Shown here in pieces: positions 8,051-22,474 of a stretch of DNA of 64,000 bases. A program made the translations under genes and the position numbers. The notes beneath the pieces are model-generated. The model ran no database searches. It saw nothing but the letters and a program-made list of their open reading frames with translations, and had not been told where the DNA came from. Position 1 is the stretch's first letter; every line of letters starts with the position of its first letter. Origin of the DNA: Tessaracoccus massiliensis (GTDB lineage: Bacteria; Actinomycetota; Actinomycetes; Propionibacteriales; Propionibacteriaceae); contig NZ_LN623540.1 in NCBI RefSeq assembly GCF_000826065.2, positions 67,448 through 131,447 on the forward strand, given 5' to 3'.

Positions 8051-8683
8051 ATGACTCAGCCGCAGCAAGGCCCTGGACGACCGCAGCCCAGCCGGTCAGC
8101 AGCGCAGGACCAGACCCGGCCCCTGCCCCGCCCGACTCCCCGTCCCCGCCCGCGGCCCGTGGGGCCCCATCCGATCATGCCCAGCGGCGGCCAGCAGGGG
8201 GCGCAGTTCGCGCAGCCCACGCCGAAGCCCGGTCCGCCGGCCGGTATCCAGCCCTCGGCTCAGCCCACAGGATCGGCGCCGGTCGCCCCCGCACCGGTTG
8301 CTTCAGCGCCGGCCGCCTCCGCGCTGTCTCCGTCGCGGCCCGAGCCCATCTCGCCACAACCGCAGCGCGACACCGAGCCGCGTCGGCCCCATTTCGTCAC
8401 CTATCCCATCCCGGTTGCCACCACGGAGTCGCTGCCCGGGCACCAGATCGGGCAGACGTTGGGCGTGGTGATCGGGGTCGCCACTCGGCCGCGTGACATG
8501 GCGCACAACCCCGAGATGGGCTTCGTCAATACGGCTGCGCGCCAGGACGCCATCGGAGCGTTGGTGCAACAGGCGCAGGAAGCCGGCGCCGACGCCGTCG
8601 TCGGCCTACGCTTCGACGGCGGGAAGATCAGCGACACCGTCACCGAGCTCACGGCCTACGGCACCGCGGTGAGGTTCAGCTGA
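8051..8683 (+). CDS. Pro-rich protein with C-terminal YbjQ-like domain
   Basis: A 210-residue protein in two parts. Residues 1 to about 110 are Pro/Ala/Gln-rich and look disordered. Residues of about 115-210 resemble the YbjQ/UPF0145 (heavy-metal-binding-like) domain: GHQIGQTLGVVIGVATRPRD, then QAQEAGADAVVGLRFDGGKI and ELTAYGTAVRF. YbjQ domains form pentamers of unknown role. No signal peptide or membrane segment is seen. The ATG at 8051 is preferred over upstream in-frame codons because the upstream part overlaps repeat-derived sequence. It stands alone between the HAD gene and lysS. Confidence 0.72.
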   Translation: MTQPQQGPGRPQPSRSAAQDQTRPLPRPTPRPRPRPVGPHPIMPSGGQQGAQFAQPTPKPGPPAGIQPSAQPTGSAPVAPAPVASAPAASALSPSRPEPISPQPQRDTEPRRPHFVTYPIPVATTESLPGHQIGQTLGVVIGVATRPRDMAHNPEMGFVNTAARQDAIGALVQQAQEAGADAVVGLRFDGGKISDTVTELTAYGTAVRFS

Positions 8684-8725
8684 CCCTCACCCGCAGGGTG
8701 TTTCCGGGTTGACCACTGGGCTCGG

Positions 8726-8785
8726 AGTCGTCGGGCCGGCTGCGGGACCCTTCGTCGTCCGCTGGCTCGCAGGCACGCCGTCGAA
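8726..8785 (-). repeat. GC-rich dispersed repeat, inverted copy C
   Basis: Read on the minus strand this segment gives GAGCCAGCGGACGACGAAGG followed by GTCCCGCAGCCGGCCCGACG, collinear with the copy at 5863-5929 but in the opposite orientation. It lies in the gap just before lysS. Confidence 0.6.
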
Positions 8786-8839
8786 CGCTCAGACCGGCGG
8801 GGACGTGAGGACGTGCCGCCCGGCGCCCTCGGAGGTAGG

Positions 8840-10366
8840 ATGACCGGCGTGACTGAGAGCCCGAACACCCCCCTGCCCACCGATTCCGAGCAGACCGCCA
8901 TCCGCAAGGAGAAGCGTGCGCGGTTACTGGAGGCCGGCGTCGAGGCGTATCCGGCGGACCTGACGCGCACCCATACACTCCGCGAGATCCGCGACACGTG
9001 GGGCCACCTCGAGGCCGGGGAGGAGACCCAGGATGTGGTCACCACCGGCGGGCGCGTCGTGTTCATCCGCAACACGGGCAAGCTGGCCTTCGCCACCCTG
9101 CAGGACGGTTTCACGCCCGACGACAACGGTGAGCGCCTGCAGGTCATGCTCTCGCTGGCCGAGGTCGGCGAGGAGGGCCTGGCGTCGTGGAAGTCCGACG
9201 TCGACCTGGGCGACTTCGTCCACATCACCGGCCGCGTCATCGCGTCGCGCCGCGGTGAGCTGTCCATCATGGCCAGCGAGTGGCGCATGGCCGCCAAGGC
9301 GCTGCGCCCGCTGCCCGTGATGCACAAGGACCTGTCCGAGGAGTCGCGGGTCCGCCGTCGCTACGTGGATCTCATCGTGCGCGACGAGGCCCGCGAGATG
9401 GTGCGCAAGCGCTCCGCGATCACGCGCGCGATACGCGAGACGCTGTACGGGCAGGGCTACATGGAGGTGGAGACCCCCATCCTGCAACTGATCCACGGCG
9501 GCGCCGCAGCCCGCCCGTTCGAGACGCACATCAACGCGTTCGACATCAACATGACGCTGCGCATCGCCCTCGAGTTGCACCTCAAGCGCACCATGGTGGG
9601 CGGCGCTGACCGCGTCTTCGAGATCGGCCGGGTGTTCCGCAACGAGGGCATCGACTCGACGCACTCCGCAGAATTCACGATGCTCGAGGCGTACCAGGCG
9701 TGGGGTGACCAGACCACCATCGCGCGCCTCATCCAGGACATCGTGGTGGCCTCGGCAGACGCCGTCGGATCGCGCCAGATCGAGACCGCCGCCGGCGTCA
9801 TTGACCTCGACGGTGAGTGGCCCTGGTTGTCGGTGTTTCCCGCCCTCTCGGAGAAGCTTGGCGAGGAGATCACCGTGGAGACCCCCGTCGAGGTGCTCCG
9901 TAAGCACGCCGACGCACACGAGGTGGAGTACGACCCGAAGTGGGCCGCGGACAAGATGATCATGGAGCTCTTCGGCGACCTCGTGGAGCCTGGCCTGCTG
10001 CAGCCCACGTTCGTCTACGACTACCCGTCCATCGCACAGCCACTGGCTCGGCGGCACCGCACCGACGCGGGCAAGGTGGAAGCCTGGGACCTCATCATCG
10101 GCGGCGTGGAACGCGGCACGGGCTATACCGAGCTGATCGACCCGGTGATCCAGCGCGACGTGCTGATGGCGCAGTCGAAGCTGGCTGCAGCAGGCGACCA
10201 TGAGGCGATGAAGTACGACCAGGACTTCATCGAAGCCCTTGAATACGGCGTGCCTCCGCTGGGTGGCCTCGGCCTCGGCATCGACCGCCTCATCATGCTG
10301 CTGACCGGCGTGGGAATCCGGGAGACCATCCTCTACCCGCTGCTGCGCCCCTCGTCCGAGCACTGA
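8840..10366 (+). CDS. lysS: Lysyl-tRNA synthetase, class II
   Basis: A 508-residue enzyme that charges tRNA-Lys with lysine. An N-terminal OB-fold anticodon-binding domain (about 50-160) precedes the class II catalytic core. Motif 2 is FEIGRVFRNEGID with the HSAEFTMLEAY block, and motif 3 is GLGLGIDRLIMLLTG near the C terminus. Length is normal. The ATG at 8840 lies only four bases after GGAGG; a GTG at 8849 would have longer spacing, and either could be used. The gene appears monocistronic, followed by the LacI-type operator region of the sugar operon. Confidence 0.95.
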   Translation: MTGVTESPNTPLPTDSEQTAIRKEKRARLLEAGVEAYPADLTRTHTLREIRDTWGHLEAGEETQDVVTTGGRVVFIRNTGKLAFATLQDGFTPDDNGERLQVMLSLAEVGEEGLASWKSDVDLGDFVHITGRVIASRRGELSIMASEWRMAAKALRPLPVMHKDLSEESRVRRRYVDLIVRDEAREMVRKRSAITRAIRETLYGQGYMEVETPILQLIHGGAAARPFETHINAFDINMTLRIALELHLKRTMVGGADRVFEIGRVFRNEGIDSTHSAEFTMLEAYQAWGDQTTIARLIQDIVVASADAVGSRQIETAAGVIDLDGEWPWLSVFPALSEKLGEEITVETPVEVLRKHADAHEVEYDPKWAADKMIMELFGDLVEPGLLQPTFVYDYPSIAQPLARRHRTDAGKVEAWDLIIGGVERGTGYTELIDPVIQRDVLMAQSKLAAAGDHEAMKYDQDFIEALEYGVPPLGGLGLGIDRLIMLLTGVGIRETILYPLLRPSSEH

Positions 10367-10412
10367 TCTCAGTGAAAACCTTGCGGTAGGGGATAACAAC
10401 CCGATCTCATTC

Positions 10413-10430
10413 AATGAAACCGGTTGCAAC
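10413..10430. promoter_or_regulatory. LacI-type operator O1 of the sugar operon
   Basis: AATGAAACCGGTTGCAAC is a near-palindrome centred on CCGG. It shares the AAACCGGTT core with the perfect operators beside the LacI gene at 21281 and 21346. It overlaps the presumed -35 element, a position expected to block transcription when bound. Confidence 0.72.
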
Positions 10431-10453
10431 CGGCGAGGGCACTCGCTTACACT
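10424..10453 (+). promoter_or_regulatory. Candidate sigma-70-type promoter between the two operators
   Basis: TTGCAA (10424-10429) and TACACT (10448-10453) are separated by 18 bases, a usable -35/-10 pair. The first operator overlaps the -35 and the second lies just after the -10. This predicts a start near 10460 and LacI-type repression of the downstream five-gene operon. Confidence 0.5.
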
Positions 10454-10457
10454 CTCC

Positions 10458-10475
10458 AATGTAACCGGTTACATT
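10458..10475. promoter_or_regulatory. LacI-type operator O2 of the sugar operon
   Basis: AATGTAACCGGTTACATT is a perfect 18-bp palindrome with the central CpG typical of LacI-family sites. It lies just upstream of the GAGGAG ribosome-binding site of the first gene. It matches the consensus of the ebgA/lacI sites in the core and in the ATG/CAT ends. Confidence 0.8.
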
Positions 10476-10491
10476 CGATGAGGAGTCCACG

Positions 10492-11454
10492 GTGAGGATG
10501 CGAGGCAGCAGGGCGACGCTCGCCACCCTGGCCATCCTCATGGTGACCGCGGTGTGGGGTTCGACCTTCTTCATCATCAAAGACGCCGTCACTCTGGTCG
10601 ATCCGATCGACTTCCTGGCCGTGAGATTCTCCATCGGCGCACTCATCCCCGCCATCATCTTCTGGCGCCGGCTACGCAGGCTCAGCGCACAACAGTGGCA
10701 GATCGGTCTGACTCTCGGCGGCCTGTACGGGCTGGCGCAAATCGTCCAAACCGTTGGCCTGCAGCACACCAACGCCTCGGTCTCCGGGTTCATCACCGGC
10801 ACCTACGTCGTCCTGACCCCCATCATCTTGTGGATCGCCTTCAAAGCGCGTCTCAACGCCATGACCTGGGTGGCTGTGGGCATCGCCGTCCTCGGCCTGG
10901 CCATCCTCAGCCTGACCGGAGTCGGATCAGGCGGCATCGGCGAGTCCCTCACCCTGGTGGGCGCCACCCTGTACGCCCTGCACATCGTGATGCTCGACCG
11001 CTGGTCCCGCTCCATGGATGCCGTGTCGTTGACTGTGGTGCAGCTGATCGGCGTCGCCGTCACCTGCTCCTTCCTCGGCCTCCCCGGCGCCTACCGCATC
11101 CCGGCGAGCATCCCCGTATGGGGCGCGGTCCTGTACACCGCCATTATCGCCGGCGTCGTCACGATGCTCCTCCAAACCTGGGCCCAACGTCACATCTCGC
11201 CGACGCGAGTCGCACTCATGATGACCTTCGAGCCTGTGTTCGCCTCCGCCTTCGCCGTCGCCTTCGGCGGCGAGACCATCACGGCCCGTCTCCTCGTGGG
11301 CGGGTCCCTCATCCTGCTGGCCACGCTCGTGGGCCTCCGTGCAGGTAAAGCCGACACCATCGATCCCAACCTCACCCGCCAGATCGCCCCGGACCATCCG
11401 GAGCACACCACCCACGAAGGGTCACTGTTGACCCGAGACAGGAGCACACCATGA
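10492..11454 (+). CDS. EamA/DMT-family transporter
   Basis: A 320-residue membrane protein with about ten helices arranged as two EamA repeats, for example WGSTFFIIKDAV at the N terminus and a second cluster around EPVFASAFAVAF. DMT proteins move small metabolites, drugs or sugars; the substrate here is unknown. The start is GTG at 10492 with GAGGAG upstream. The stop overlaps the ATG of the binding-protein gene (ATGA), so it is the first gene of the ABC sugar operon. That placement is unusual and suggests a transported product or by-product of the same sugar pathway. Confidence 0.82.
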   Translation: MRMRGSRATLATLAILMVTAVWGSTFFIIKDAVTLVDPIDFLAVRFSIGALIPAIIFWRRLRRLSAQQWQIGLTLGGLYGLAQIVQTVGLQHTNASVSGFITGTYVVLTPIILWIAFKARLNAMTWVAVGIAVLGLAILSLTGVGSGGIGESLTLVGATLYALHIVMLDRWSRSMDAVSLTVVQLIGVAVTCSFLGLPGAYRIPASIPVWGAVLYTAIIAGVVTMLLQTWAQRHISPTRVALMMTFEPVFASAFAVAFGGETITARLLVGGSLILLATLVGLRAGKADTIDPNLTRQIAPDHPEHTTHEGSLLTRDRSTP

Positions 11455-12743
11455 CCACCTTCTCCCGCCGCCAGTTCGGTGGCTTCGCCGGAATCCTCGC
11501 CGCAGCAGCCGTTGCCGGCCCCACCCTCACCGCCTGTTCAGGGTCAGGCAGCGGTGGCGGCGAAGGCAAGGTCGTCTGGTCGACGTGGGGCTCACCCGAA
11601 GACCTGAAGAGCTATGACCGCTTCCAGGAACAGTTCAAAACCGACCATCCCGAGATCGAACTGGTCTTCCAGCCCACGCCCTCCTACTCCGAGTACCACT
11701 CGAAGCTGCTCACCCAGCTCAGCTCCAACACCGCGCCAGATGTGTTCTACATCGGCGACGACCGCGTCGCATCTGTCATCCGCAACAACGTACTGATGCC
11801 GATCGAGGGCGCCTCCGTCAGCGAGGGCGACTTCGCCGAGAACGTCCTCGACATCGCCCGCTGGGAGGGGAAGCTCTACGCCCTGCCCAACGACGTCAAC
11901 CCCGACGCCCTCTGGTACGACAAGCAGGCACTGCAGGACGCCGGCATCACCGAGGACCCGGCCGAGCTCGCCGAGAACGACGAGTGGACCACGGACAAGT
12001 TCTTCGAGATGACCGCCAAGCTCGCGTCAGCCGGCCTCACCGGCGCGGTCTACTGGAACTACTGGGCCACGCATGACGGCTTCATGACCACCAACGGTGG
12101 CCGCGTCTACGACGACGAAGGCAACTACGTCGCCAACACTGATCCGAACTCCGTGGCAGCCATGGAGGAATACGCCAAGCGCTTCCAGAACGGCGAACTC
12201 AAGATCGCCGACCTCCTGCCCGAAGGCGCCGGATCCGAAACCCTGCTGGTCACGCACAAGCTCGGCTTCCTCGCCGCCGGCCGGTACACGATCGGCGCCA
12301 TCCGCGGCGCGGGGGTCGACGAGGCCCTGTACGACATCGTGCGCTGGCCGAGCCACGACGGTAAAGCTGCCCCCACCGGGGTGGCCGCGTCATACCTGGC
12401 GATCAACGCCAAGGCCGCAGACCCGGAGGCTGCACTCACGTTCTTCTCGTCCTTCCTCGACGCGGACGGCCAGCGACTGCGCCTCGAGGGGCAGGGCAAT
12501 GCGGTGCCGTCCATCAGCGGCGCCGACGACATCGTCACCGATGGGGGCTACCCCGCCCACGCACAGACCATGCTGGACATGCGCGACATCGGCTACTCGA
12601 ACTACGCCACCGAGGCTGCCGTGCCTGACCTCAGCAACCAGATCTCCGTGGAGTACATGCAACCGCTCTACGAGGGCAAGAAGGACGCCAAGACCGCACT
12701 GGATGAGGTGGCTGCACTGGTTGCGGAGAAGACACAGTCATGA
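11451..12743 (+). CDS. CUT1-family sugar-binding lipoprotein
   Basis: A 430-residue extracellular solute-binding protein (family 1). The N terminus has a twin-arginine-like SRRQF, a hydrophobic stretch and the lipobox LTAC, followed by a Ser/Gly linker, so it is probably exported and lipid-anchored. Core motifs include VVWSTWGSPED and DVFYIGDDRV. Such proteins capture mono- or oligosaccharides for CUT1 importers. It overlaps the genes on both sides (ATGA junctions) in one operon with two permeases. No ATPase gene is present, so a shared MsiK/MsmK-type ATPase elsewhere is likely. Confidence 0.9.
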   Translation: MTTFSRRQFGGFAGILAAAAVAGPTLTACSGSGSGGGEGKVVWSTWGSPEDLKSYDRFQEQFKTDHPEIELVFQPTPSYSEYHSKLLTQLSSNTAPDVFYIGDDRVASVIRNNVLMPIEGASVSEGDFAENVLDIARWEGKLYALPNDVNPDALWYDKQALQDAGITEDPAELAENDEWTTDKFFEMTAKLASAGLTGAVYWNYWATHDGFMTTNGGRVYDDEGNYVANTDPNSVAAMEEYAKRFQNGELKIADLLPEGAGSETLLVTHKLGFLAAGRYTIGAIRGAGVDEALYDIVRWPSHDGKAAPTGVAASYLAINAKAADPEAALTFFSSFLDADGQRLRLEGQGNAVPSISGADDIVTDGGYPAHAQTMLDMRDIGYSNYATEAAVPDLSNQISVEYMQPLYEGKKDAKTALDEVAALVAEKTQS

Positions 12744-13663
12744 GTTCAGCAGCCGTTACCGGGGCGGAGGCAGCTCCGCCCCGGAAGGGGTGGCGGGCGA
12801 GGGACAGGTACTGGGGCATGTTCTTCGTGGCCCCTCAGGCCTTGGGCATGCTCACCTTCACCCTGATCCCCTTCGTCTTCGCGTTCCTCCTCGCCTTCAC
12901 CGAGTGGAACGGGTTCGGGATGCCGCAGATCATCGGATTCGACAACTTCCGCGATCAGCTCACCAGCCCTCTCCTCGGCCGAGCCATCATCAACACCCTG
13001 GTCATCGCCGCCGTCACTGTTCCGGTGGGCCTCTTCCTGTCCATCGTGGGCGCTGTCCTGCTCAACAAAATTAAGGGGCGTCCGTTCTACCTGGTGCTGT
13101 TCTTCGCACCGGTGGTGACCAGTTCCATCGCGGTGGCCCTGATCTGGCAACAGTTGCTGCGGCCTGACGGCGTCATCAGTGGCTTTCTGACCAACACCTT
13201 CGGCATCCCGCCGATCGACTGGCTGGGGCACCCCTGGCTCGCCCTCCTCGCCGTCTGTGTGGTCACGGTCTGGTCGTCACTCGGTCTCAACATCGTGATC
13301 TTCATGGCCGGGCTCCAATCCATCTCACCGTCTGTCCTTGAGGCCGCCGCCATCGACGGGGCCGGCCCGCTGGCGCGCTTCTTCAAGGTGATCCTGCCCC
13401 TGCTGAGCCCCATCGTGTTCTACCAGTCGGTGGTGGCTTTCATCTCGTCCCTGCAAACGTTCGACCTGGTGTTCGTGCTCGTGCCCAACGCGGGACCCGA
13501 CAACGGAACCCGCACCATCGTCTACCACATCTACGACCTCGGCTTCGCCAAATCACAGTTCGGCCTGTCGAGCGCCGCCTCCATCGTCCTTCTGGTGCTG
13601 ACCCTGCTGATCACTGCAATGCAGTTCGGCGCCCAGAAGAAGTTCGTCCACTACGAGGGCTGA
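12740..13663 (+). CDS. ABC sugar permease, MalF/UgpA type
   Basis: A 307-residue integral membrane protein with six predicted helices and the EAA loop (EAAAIDGAGPLARFFKVILP) that contacts the ATPase. The N-terminal helix after a basic stretch and the WNGFG segment are typical of the first permease of CUT1 importers. The start ATG overlaps the stop of the binding-protein gene, and the second permease follows three bases after its stop. Confidence 0.92.
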   Translation: MSSAAVTGAEAAPPRKGWRARDRYWGMFFVAPQALGMLTFTLIPFVFAFLLAFTEWNGFGMPQIIGFDNFRDQLTSPLLGRAIINTLVIAAVTVPVGLFLSIVGAVLLNKIKGRPFYLVLFFAPVVTSSIAVALIWQQLLRPDGVISGFLTNTFGIPPIDWLGHPWLALLAVCVVTVWSSLGLNIVIFMAGLQSISPSVLEAAAIDGAGPLARFFKVILPLLSPIVFYQSVVAFISSLQTFDLVFVLVPNAGPDNGTRTIVYHIYDLGFAKSQFGLSSAASIVLLVLTLLITAMQFGAQKKFVHYEG

Positions 13664-13666
13664 GCC

Positions 13667-14560
13667 ATGACCGCATCAACCATCCCCGTCACCACAGCCA
13701 CCCCCGTAACTCCCGCACCACAGGAACGCCGTCGCCTCCCTTGGCTGGGATGGCTGAAGCATCCCCTTGTGCTGGGCCTCGGCCTGCTCATGGTCGCCCC
13801 GTTCATCTGGATGCTGCTGACATCCTTCAAGGGTCTGCCGCAGCTGCTGCAGGATCCTCTGTCCGTTCTACCGGACCCGTGGGTGTGGACCAACTTCCCC
13901 GACGCCTGGAACGCGCTGCCATTCGGGCGCGCCTACGCCAACTCGATCTACATCACTGTGCTGGTGGTGTTCGGCACTCTGCTGACCGCTTCGATGGCCG
14001 CCTATGGCTTCGCCCGCATCCCTTTCAAGGGTTCGAAGGTGTTGTTCATGGTGTTCCTCGCTATGCAGATGGTGCCCAAGCAGGTCACCCTGGTCCCGTT
14101 CTACTTCCTGATGGCCCAGTTCGGCTGGATCGATTCGCACCTGGCTCTGATCATCCCCGCCATCCTGGTCAACCCGTTCGGAGTGTTCCTCGCCCGGCAG
14201 TTCATACAGTCCGTGCCCGTCGAATTGGAAGAGGCCGCCATGATCGACGGCGCATCCCGGTGGCGCATCTACTGGACCATCATCCTCCCCGCCATCCGGC
14301 CGGGCCTGGGTGCGCTGGGCATCATCGTGGCGCTGGACGCGTGGAACAACTTCCTGCTGCCGCTGGTGCTGCTGAACTCCACCGAGTTGTTCACCATCCC
14401 CCTGCTTCTCAGCCAGTTCCAGGGCCAGTACGGCGGGATGAACTACGGCCTCGTGATGGCAGCCACCGCGCTGTCGACGGTGCCCATGCTGATCGCGTTC
14501 ATGATCGGCCAGCGCCAGATCATCGAGTCCCTGGCCACATCCGGGCTCGGTGGCCGCTGA
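13667..14560 (+). CDS. ABC sugar permease, MalG/UgpE type
   Basis: A 297-residue membrane protein with six helices and the EAA loop EEAAMIDGASRWRIYWTIIL. The PFIWMLLTSFK block near the N terminus is typical of the second CUT1 permease. It should form a heterodimer with the preceding permease. The glycosidase gene starts 21 bases downstream with its own AAGGAAGG. Confidence 0.92.
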   Translation: MTASTIPVTTATPVTPAPQERRRLPWLGWLKHPLVLGLGLLMVAPFIWMLLTSFKGLPQLLQDPLSVLPDPWVWTNFPDAWNALPFGRAYANSIYITVLVVFGTLLTASMAAYGFARIPFKGSKVLFMVFLAMQMVPKQVTLVPFYFLMAQFGWIDSHLALIIPAILVNPFGVFLARQFIQSVPVELEEAAMIDGASRWRIYWTIILPAIRPGLGALGIIVALDAWNNFLLPLVLLNSTELFTIPLLLSQFQGQYGGMNYGLVMAATALSTVPMLIAFMIGQRQIIESLATSGLGGR

Positions 14561-14581
14561 CACAAGGAAGGCGTCTCTGAC

Positions 14582-16159
14582 ATGCACAGCGATCTCGGCG
14601 AGGATCTCGCCCACTGGTTCGACCTGCACCATGTGCCCTACACCGTGCGCGGCTCGCGCCTGTTCGTACGCCGCGGCGAACGGGGGCTGGACGTATACCG
14701 CGCCGCGTACGAGCGGCCGCTGGCCAACAGTGTCGCCGTGGCAGGGCTCCGTGTCGTCGATCCGCACGGTGTCGACGCGGAGGTCACCCGCGTGGCCCCG
14801 CTACGCGTCACGTTCCGCGGCGGCGCGCACCTGTACGTCGCGGACGAGCGCGTCGTCGTCGAGCTGCCGGAGGGCTTCCTGCTCGAGACGGGATCAGTCG
14901 ACGAGTCGCAGGCGAATATCGAGATCGTGCGCGGCTGCGAAGGCACGGGGATCCGTGCCCTCGCAGCCGAGCTGGGCGAGTGGATGGCCAAGTGCCCCCG
15001 CGTCGACAAGCAGTGGCGCGACGTAACCCGCTTCTGCTGGTGGGTGCTCGGCGCTAACACGCTCAGGCTGGACGCCCCCATCGGCACCAACCGTGCCGTC
15101 GTGCCATCGAAGATCGGCTACGTGGGACTGTGGCAGTGGGACGCCTACTTCATGGCGATCGGCCTGCGCCACGGTGACGTCGACTTGGCCACCGAACAGC
15201 TGCGCATCGCGCTGGCCCATCAGGGGGCCGATGGGCAACTGCCCGACGTCGTGCACGATGAGGGCGTTCTGGCTTCCTCCGAAGACCTGCCCCCAGGTGA
15301 CCTGGAGAACCTGCGCCGCATGAGCTCACCGAGCCTGGCGAACTCACGCGTACCGCTGACGAAGCCGCCGCTCACCGCTCTGGCCGTGCAGCTACTGGCG
15401 GAGAAGGCGGGCTCCGCCGTGGTGGACGAGTTCCTGCCAGCGATGATGGCAGCGCAGGACTGGTGGTACTCCACCTCCGCTCCCTCGGGCCGCCCCGCCT
15501 ACCTGCACCCGTATTCCTCGGGGCTGGACGATTCGCCGATCTTCGACACCGAGGCCATCCTCATCTCACCCGACCTGGTGAGCTACCTCATCCTCGCCGA
15601 CCACATCCTGGCCGGCTGGTTGCGGGAGCGGGGACGTGAAAGCGACGCCCAACGGTGCTCGTCGCGGTCCGACCACGCCGTCGCCGACCTGGTCGCCACA
15701 TGGGATGCGCGGCGCGGGTTCTTCCCCAGCATCGGCGAGCAGGGCACGCCCGTGACTTCCGAGACGATCGTCTCCCTGATGCCCCTCCTCGTCGAGGGGC
15801 TGCCCGGCGAGCAGATGCAGGCCATGCTCGACGCGCTCACCGACCCCCAGCGCTTCGGGACGCCACACCCCCTGCCGACGGTGGCCGTGCGTGATCCTGC
15901 CTTCGCCCCGGCCGAAATGTGGCGTGGCCCCGTCTGGGTCAATACGAACTGGTTGGTCGCCAAGGGGCTGCGCGCCCGCGGCGCGACCGACCTGGCCGAA
16001 CGGCTCGAGTTCGCCACGCTGCGCCTGGTCGCCCAGCATGGACCCAACGAGTACTTCCGCCCGGACACCGGCGAGAAGCCGCCCCGGGCCACCACGGTGT
16101 TCGGCTGGTCCGCGGCCTTGACGGTGGACCTCGCGGTTCGCCTGAGCACGGGCAACTGA
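14582..16159 (+). CDS. GH63-like (MGH1-type) glycosidase
   Basis: A 525-residue cytoplasmic enzyme with no signal peptide. The C-terminal two thirds look like an (alpha/alpha)6 barrel of the GH63/mannosylglycerate-hydrolase-like group: WQWDAYFMAIGLRHGD, HPYSSGLDDSPIFD, and WRGPVWVNTNWLVAKGL. These carry the Asp/Glu residues expected at the active site. The N-terminal 130 residues are probably a beta-sandwich. Family members cleave alpha-glucosides, alpha-mannosides or mannosylglycerate; I cannot choose between them. As the last gene of the LacI-controlled import operon, it probably hydrolyses the imported sugar. Confidence 0.78.
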   Translation: MHSDLGEDLAHWFDLHHVPYTVRGSRLFVRRGERGLDVYRAAYERPLANSVAVAGLRVVDPHGVDAEVTRVAPLRVTFRGGAHLYVADERVVVELPEGFLLETGSVDESQANIEIVRGCEGTGIRALAAELGEWMAKCPRVDKQWRDVTRFCWWVLGANTLRLDAPIGTNRAVVPSKIGYVGLWQWDAYFMAIGLRHGDVDLATEQLRIALAHQGADGQLPDVVHDEGVLASSEDLPPGDLENLRRMSSPSLANSRVPLTKPPLTALAVQLLAEKAGSAVVDEFLPAMMAAQDWWYSTSAPSGRPAYLHPYSSGLDDSPIFDTEAILISPDLVSYLILADHILAGWLRERGRESDAQRCSSRSDHAVADLVATWDARRGFFPSIGEQGTPVTSETIVSLMPLLVEGLPGEQMQAMLDALTDPQRFGTPHPLPTVAVRDPAFAPAEMWRGPVWVNTNWLVAKGLRARGATDLAERLEFATLRLVAQHGPNEYFRPDTGEKPPRATTVFGWSAALTVDLAVRLSTGN

Positions 16160-16193
16160 TCGCCACTCCACCGCAAACTCAGCACACGCGAAA

Positions 16194-16221
16194 GGGCCCG
16201 GGAGGCGAACCTCCCGGGCCC
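16194..16221. terminator. Bidirectional hairpin terminator between convergent genes
   Basis: GGGCCCGGGAGG (16194-16205) pairs perfectly with 16210-16221 around a CGAA loop. It lies between the stops of the GH63-like gene and the permease gene. There is an A-run on one side but no strong T-tract, which is usual in high-GC Actinobacteria. Confidence 0.8.
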
Positions 16222-16244
16222 TCACCATGCCCACGGGCTGAGCG

Positions 16245-17801
<1,557 letters not shown>

Positions 17802-17836
17802 TTATGGAGGGGGTGGTGGGGACTAGCCCCCTGGTG

Positions 17837-18289
17837 TCACTTATTGTGGAAGGTGGCGCCCTCAACCGAGACGTGCAGCAGCACGGCATCGGCATCAGGC
17901 GCTGGCAGGACACGGAACGCCTCGTCGATGTCAACGACGAGCACCCCGCCTTCCGGCACGACGACGGTCGCGGCGTCGCCGCTGAACGACTGCCGATCCG
18001 TCAGATCCGAGTAGGGGCCCTCCTCAGTGAGGCTGGCCTTGGGCGCGACGGCGACCTCCACATCGCCGTCGAGCGCCGCCACCACGCCGTGGTAGCGACG
18101 GCGGCCCACCAGAGCGTCCGTGGCGAGCTCGGGGGTACGGTCCCTGCGGTACGTGAGGGAGTCCACGATGGAATAGGCCACCCCCCTCTGCAGTTGCGGG
18201 GCGTTGTCCAGCGCCTGGAGGGTCCGGCTCCACTTCTTGTGGCTGGCCATGACCTCGCGCATGATGTCGCGGTGGGTGAACAGTCGCAT
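17837..18289 (-). CDS. ebgC: EbgC-like beta-galactosidase accessory subunit (YhcH/YjgK/YiaL family)
   Basis: A 150-residue single-domain protein of the DUF386/YhcH family. In E. coli, EbgC binds the large subunit EbgA and is needed for full beta-galactosidase activity. Expected features are present: RRYHGVVAALDGDVEV and a C-terminal metal-site-like His (VLLHVSVEG). The start is the ATG at 18289, one base after the ebgA stop, with the Shine-Dalgarno GAGGAGA inside the end of ebgA; this indicates translational coupling. Upstream in-frame codons lie within ebgA and were not used. Confidence 0.85.
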   Translation of the reverse strand: MRLFTHRDIMREVMASHKKWSRTLQALDNAPQLQRGVAYSIVDSLTYRRDRTPELATDALVGRRRYHGVVAALDGDVEVAVAPKASLTEEGPYSDLTDRQSFSGDAATVVVPEGGVLVVDIDEAFRVLPAPDADAVLLHVSVEGATFHNK

Positions 18290-18290
18290 G

Positions 18291-22419
<4,129 letters not shown>

Positions 22420-22438
22420 CTGGCATGCCTCGCCCAGC

Positions 22439-22474
22439 TATCCTGGCCGCATGAACTTAGGTAACCCTAACCTA
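22439..22474 (+). promoter_or_regulatory. DtxR/IdeR-type iron box with a possible leaderless promoter
   Basis: TTAGGTAACCCTAACCTA at 22457-22474 closely matches the DtxR/IdeR iron-box consensus. It covers codons 3-8 if translation begins at the ATG at 22451. A -10-like TATCCT (22439-22444) ends six bases before that ATG, consistent with a leaderless mRNA starting at the A. A good -35 is not seen. Iron-bound repressor here would block initiation. Confidence 0.72.

Noticed and set aside
8051-8683. YbjQ-domain gene as a lysS operon partner
   Set aside because: A 156-nt gap with an inverted repeat separates them, so no operon evidence is seen.
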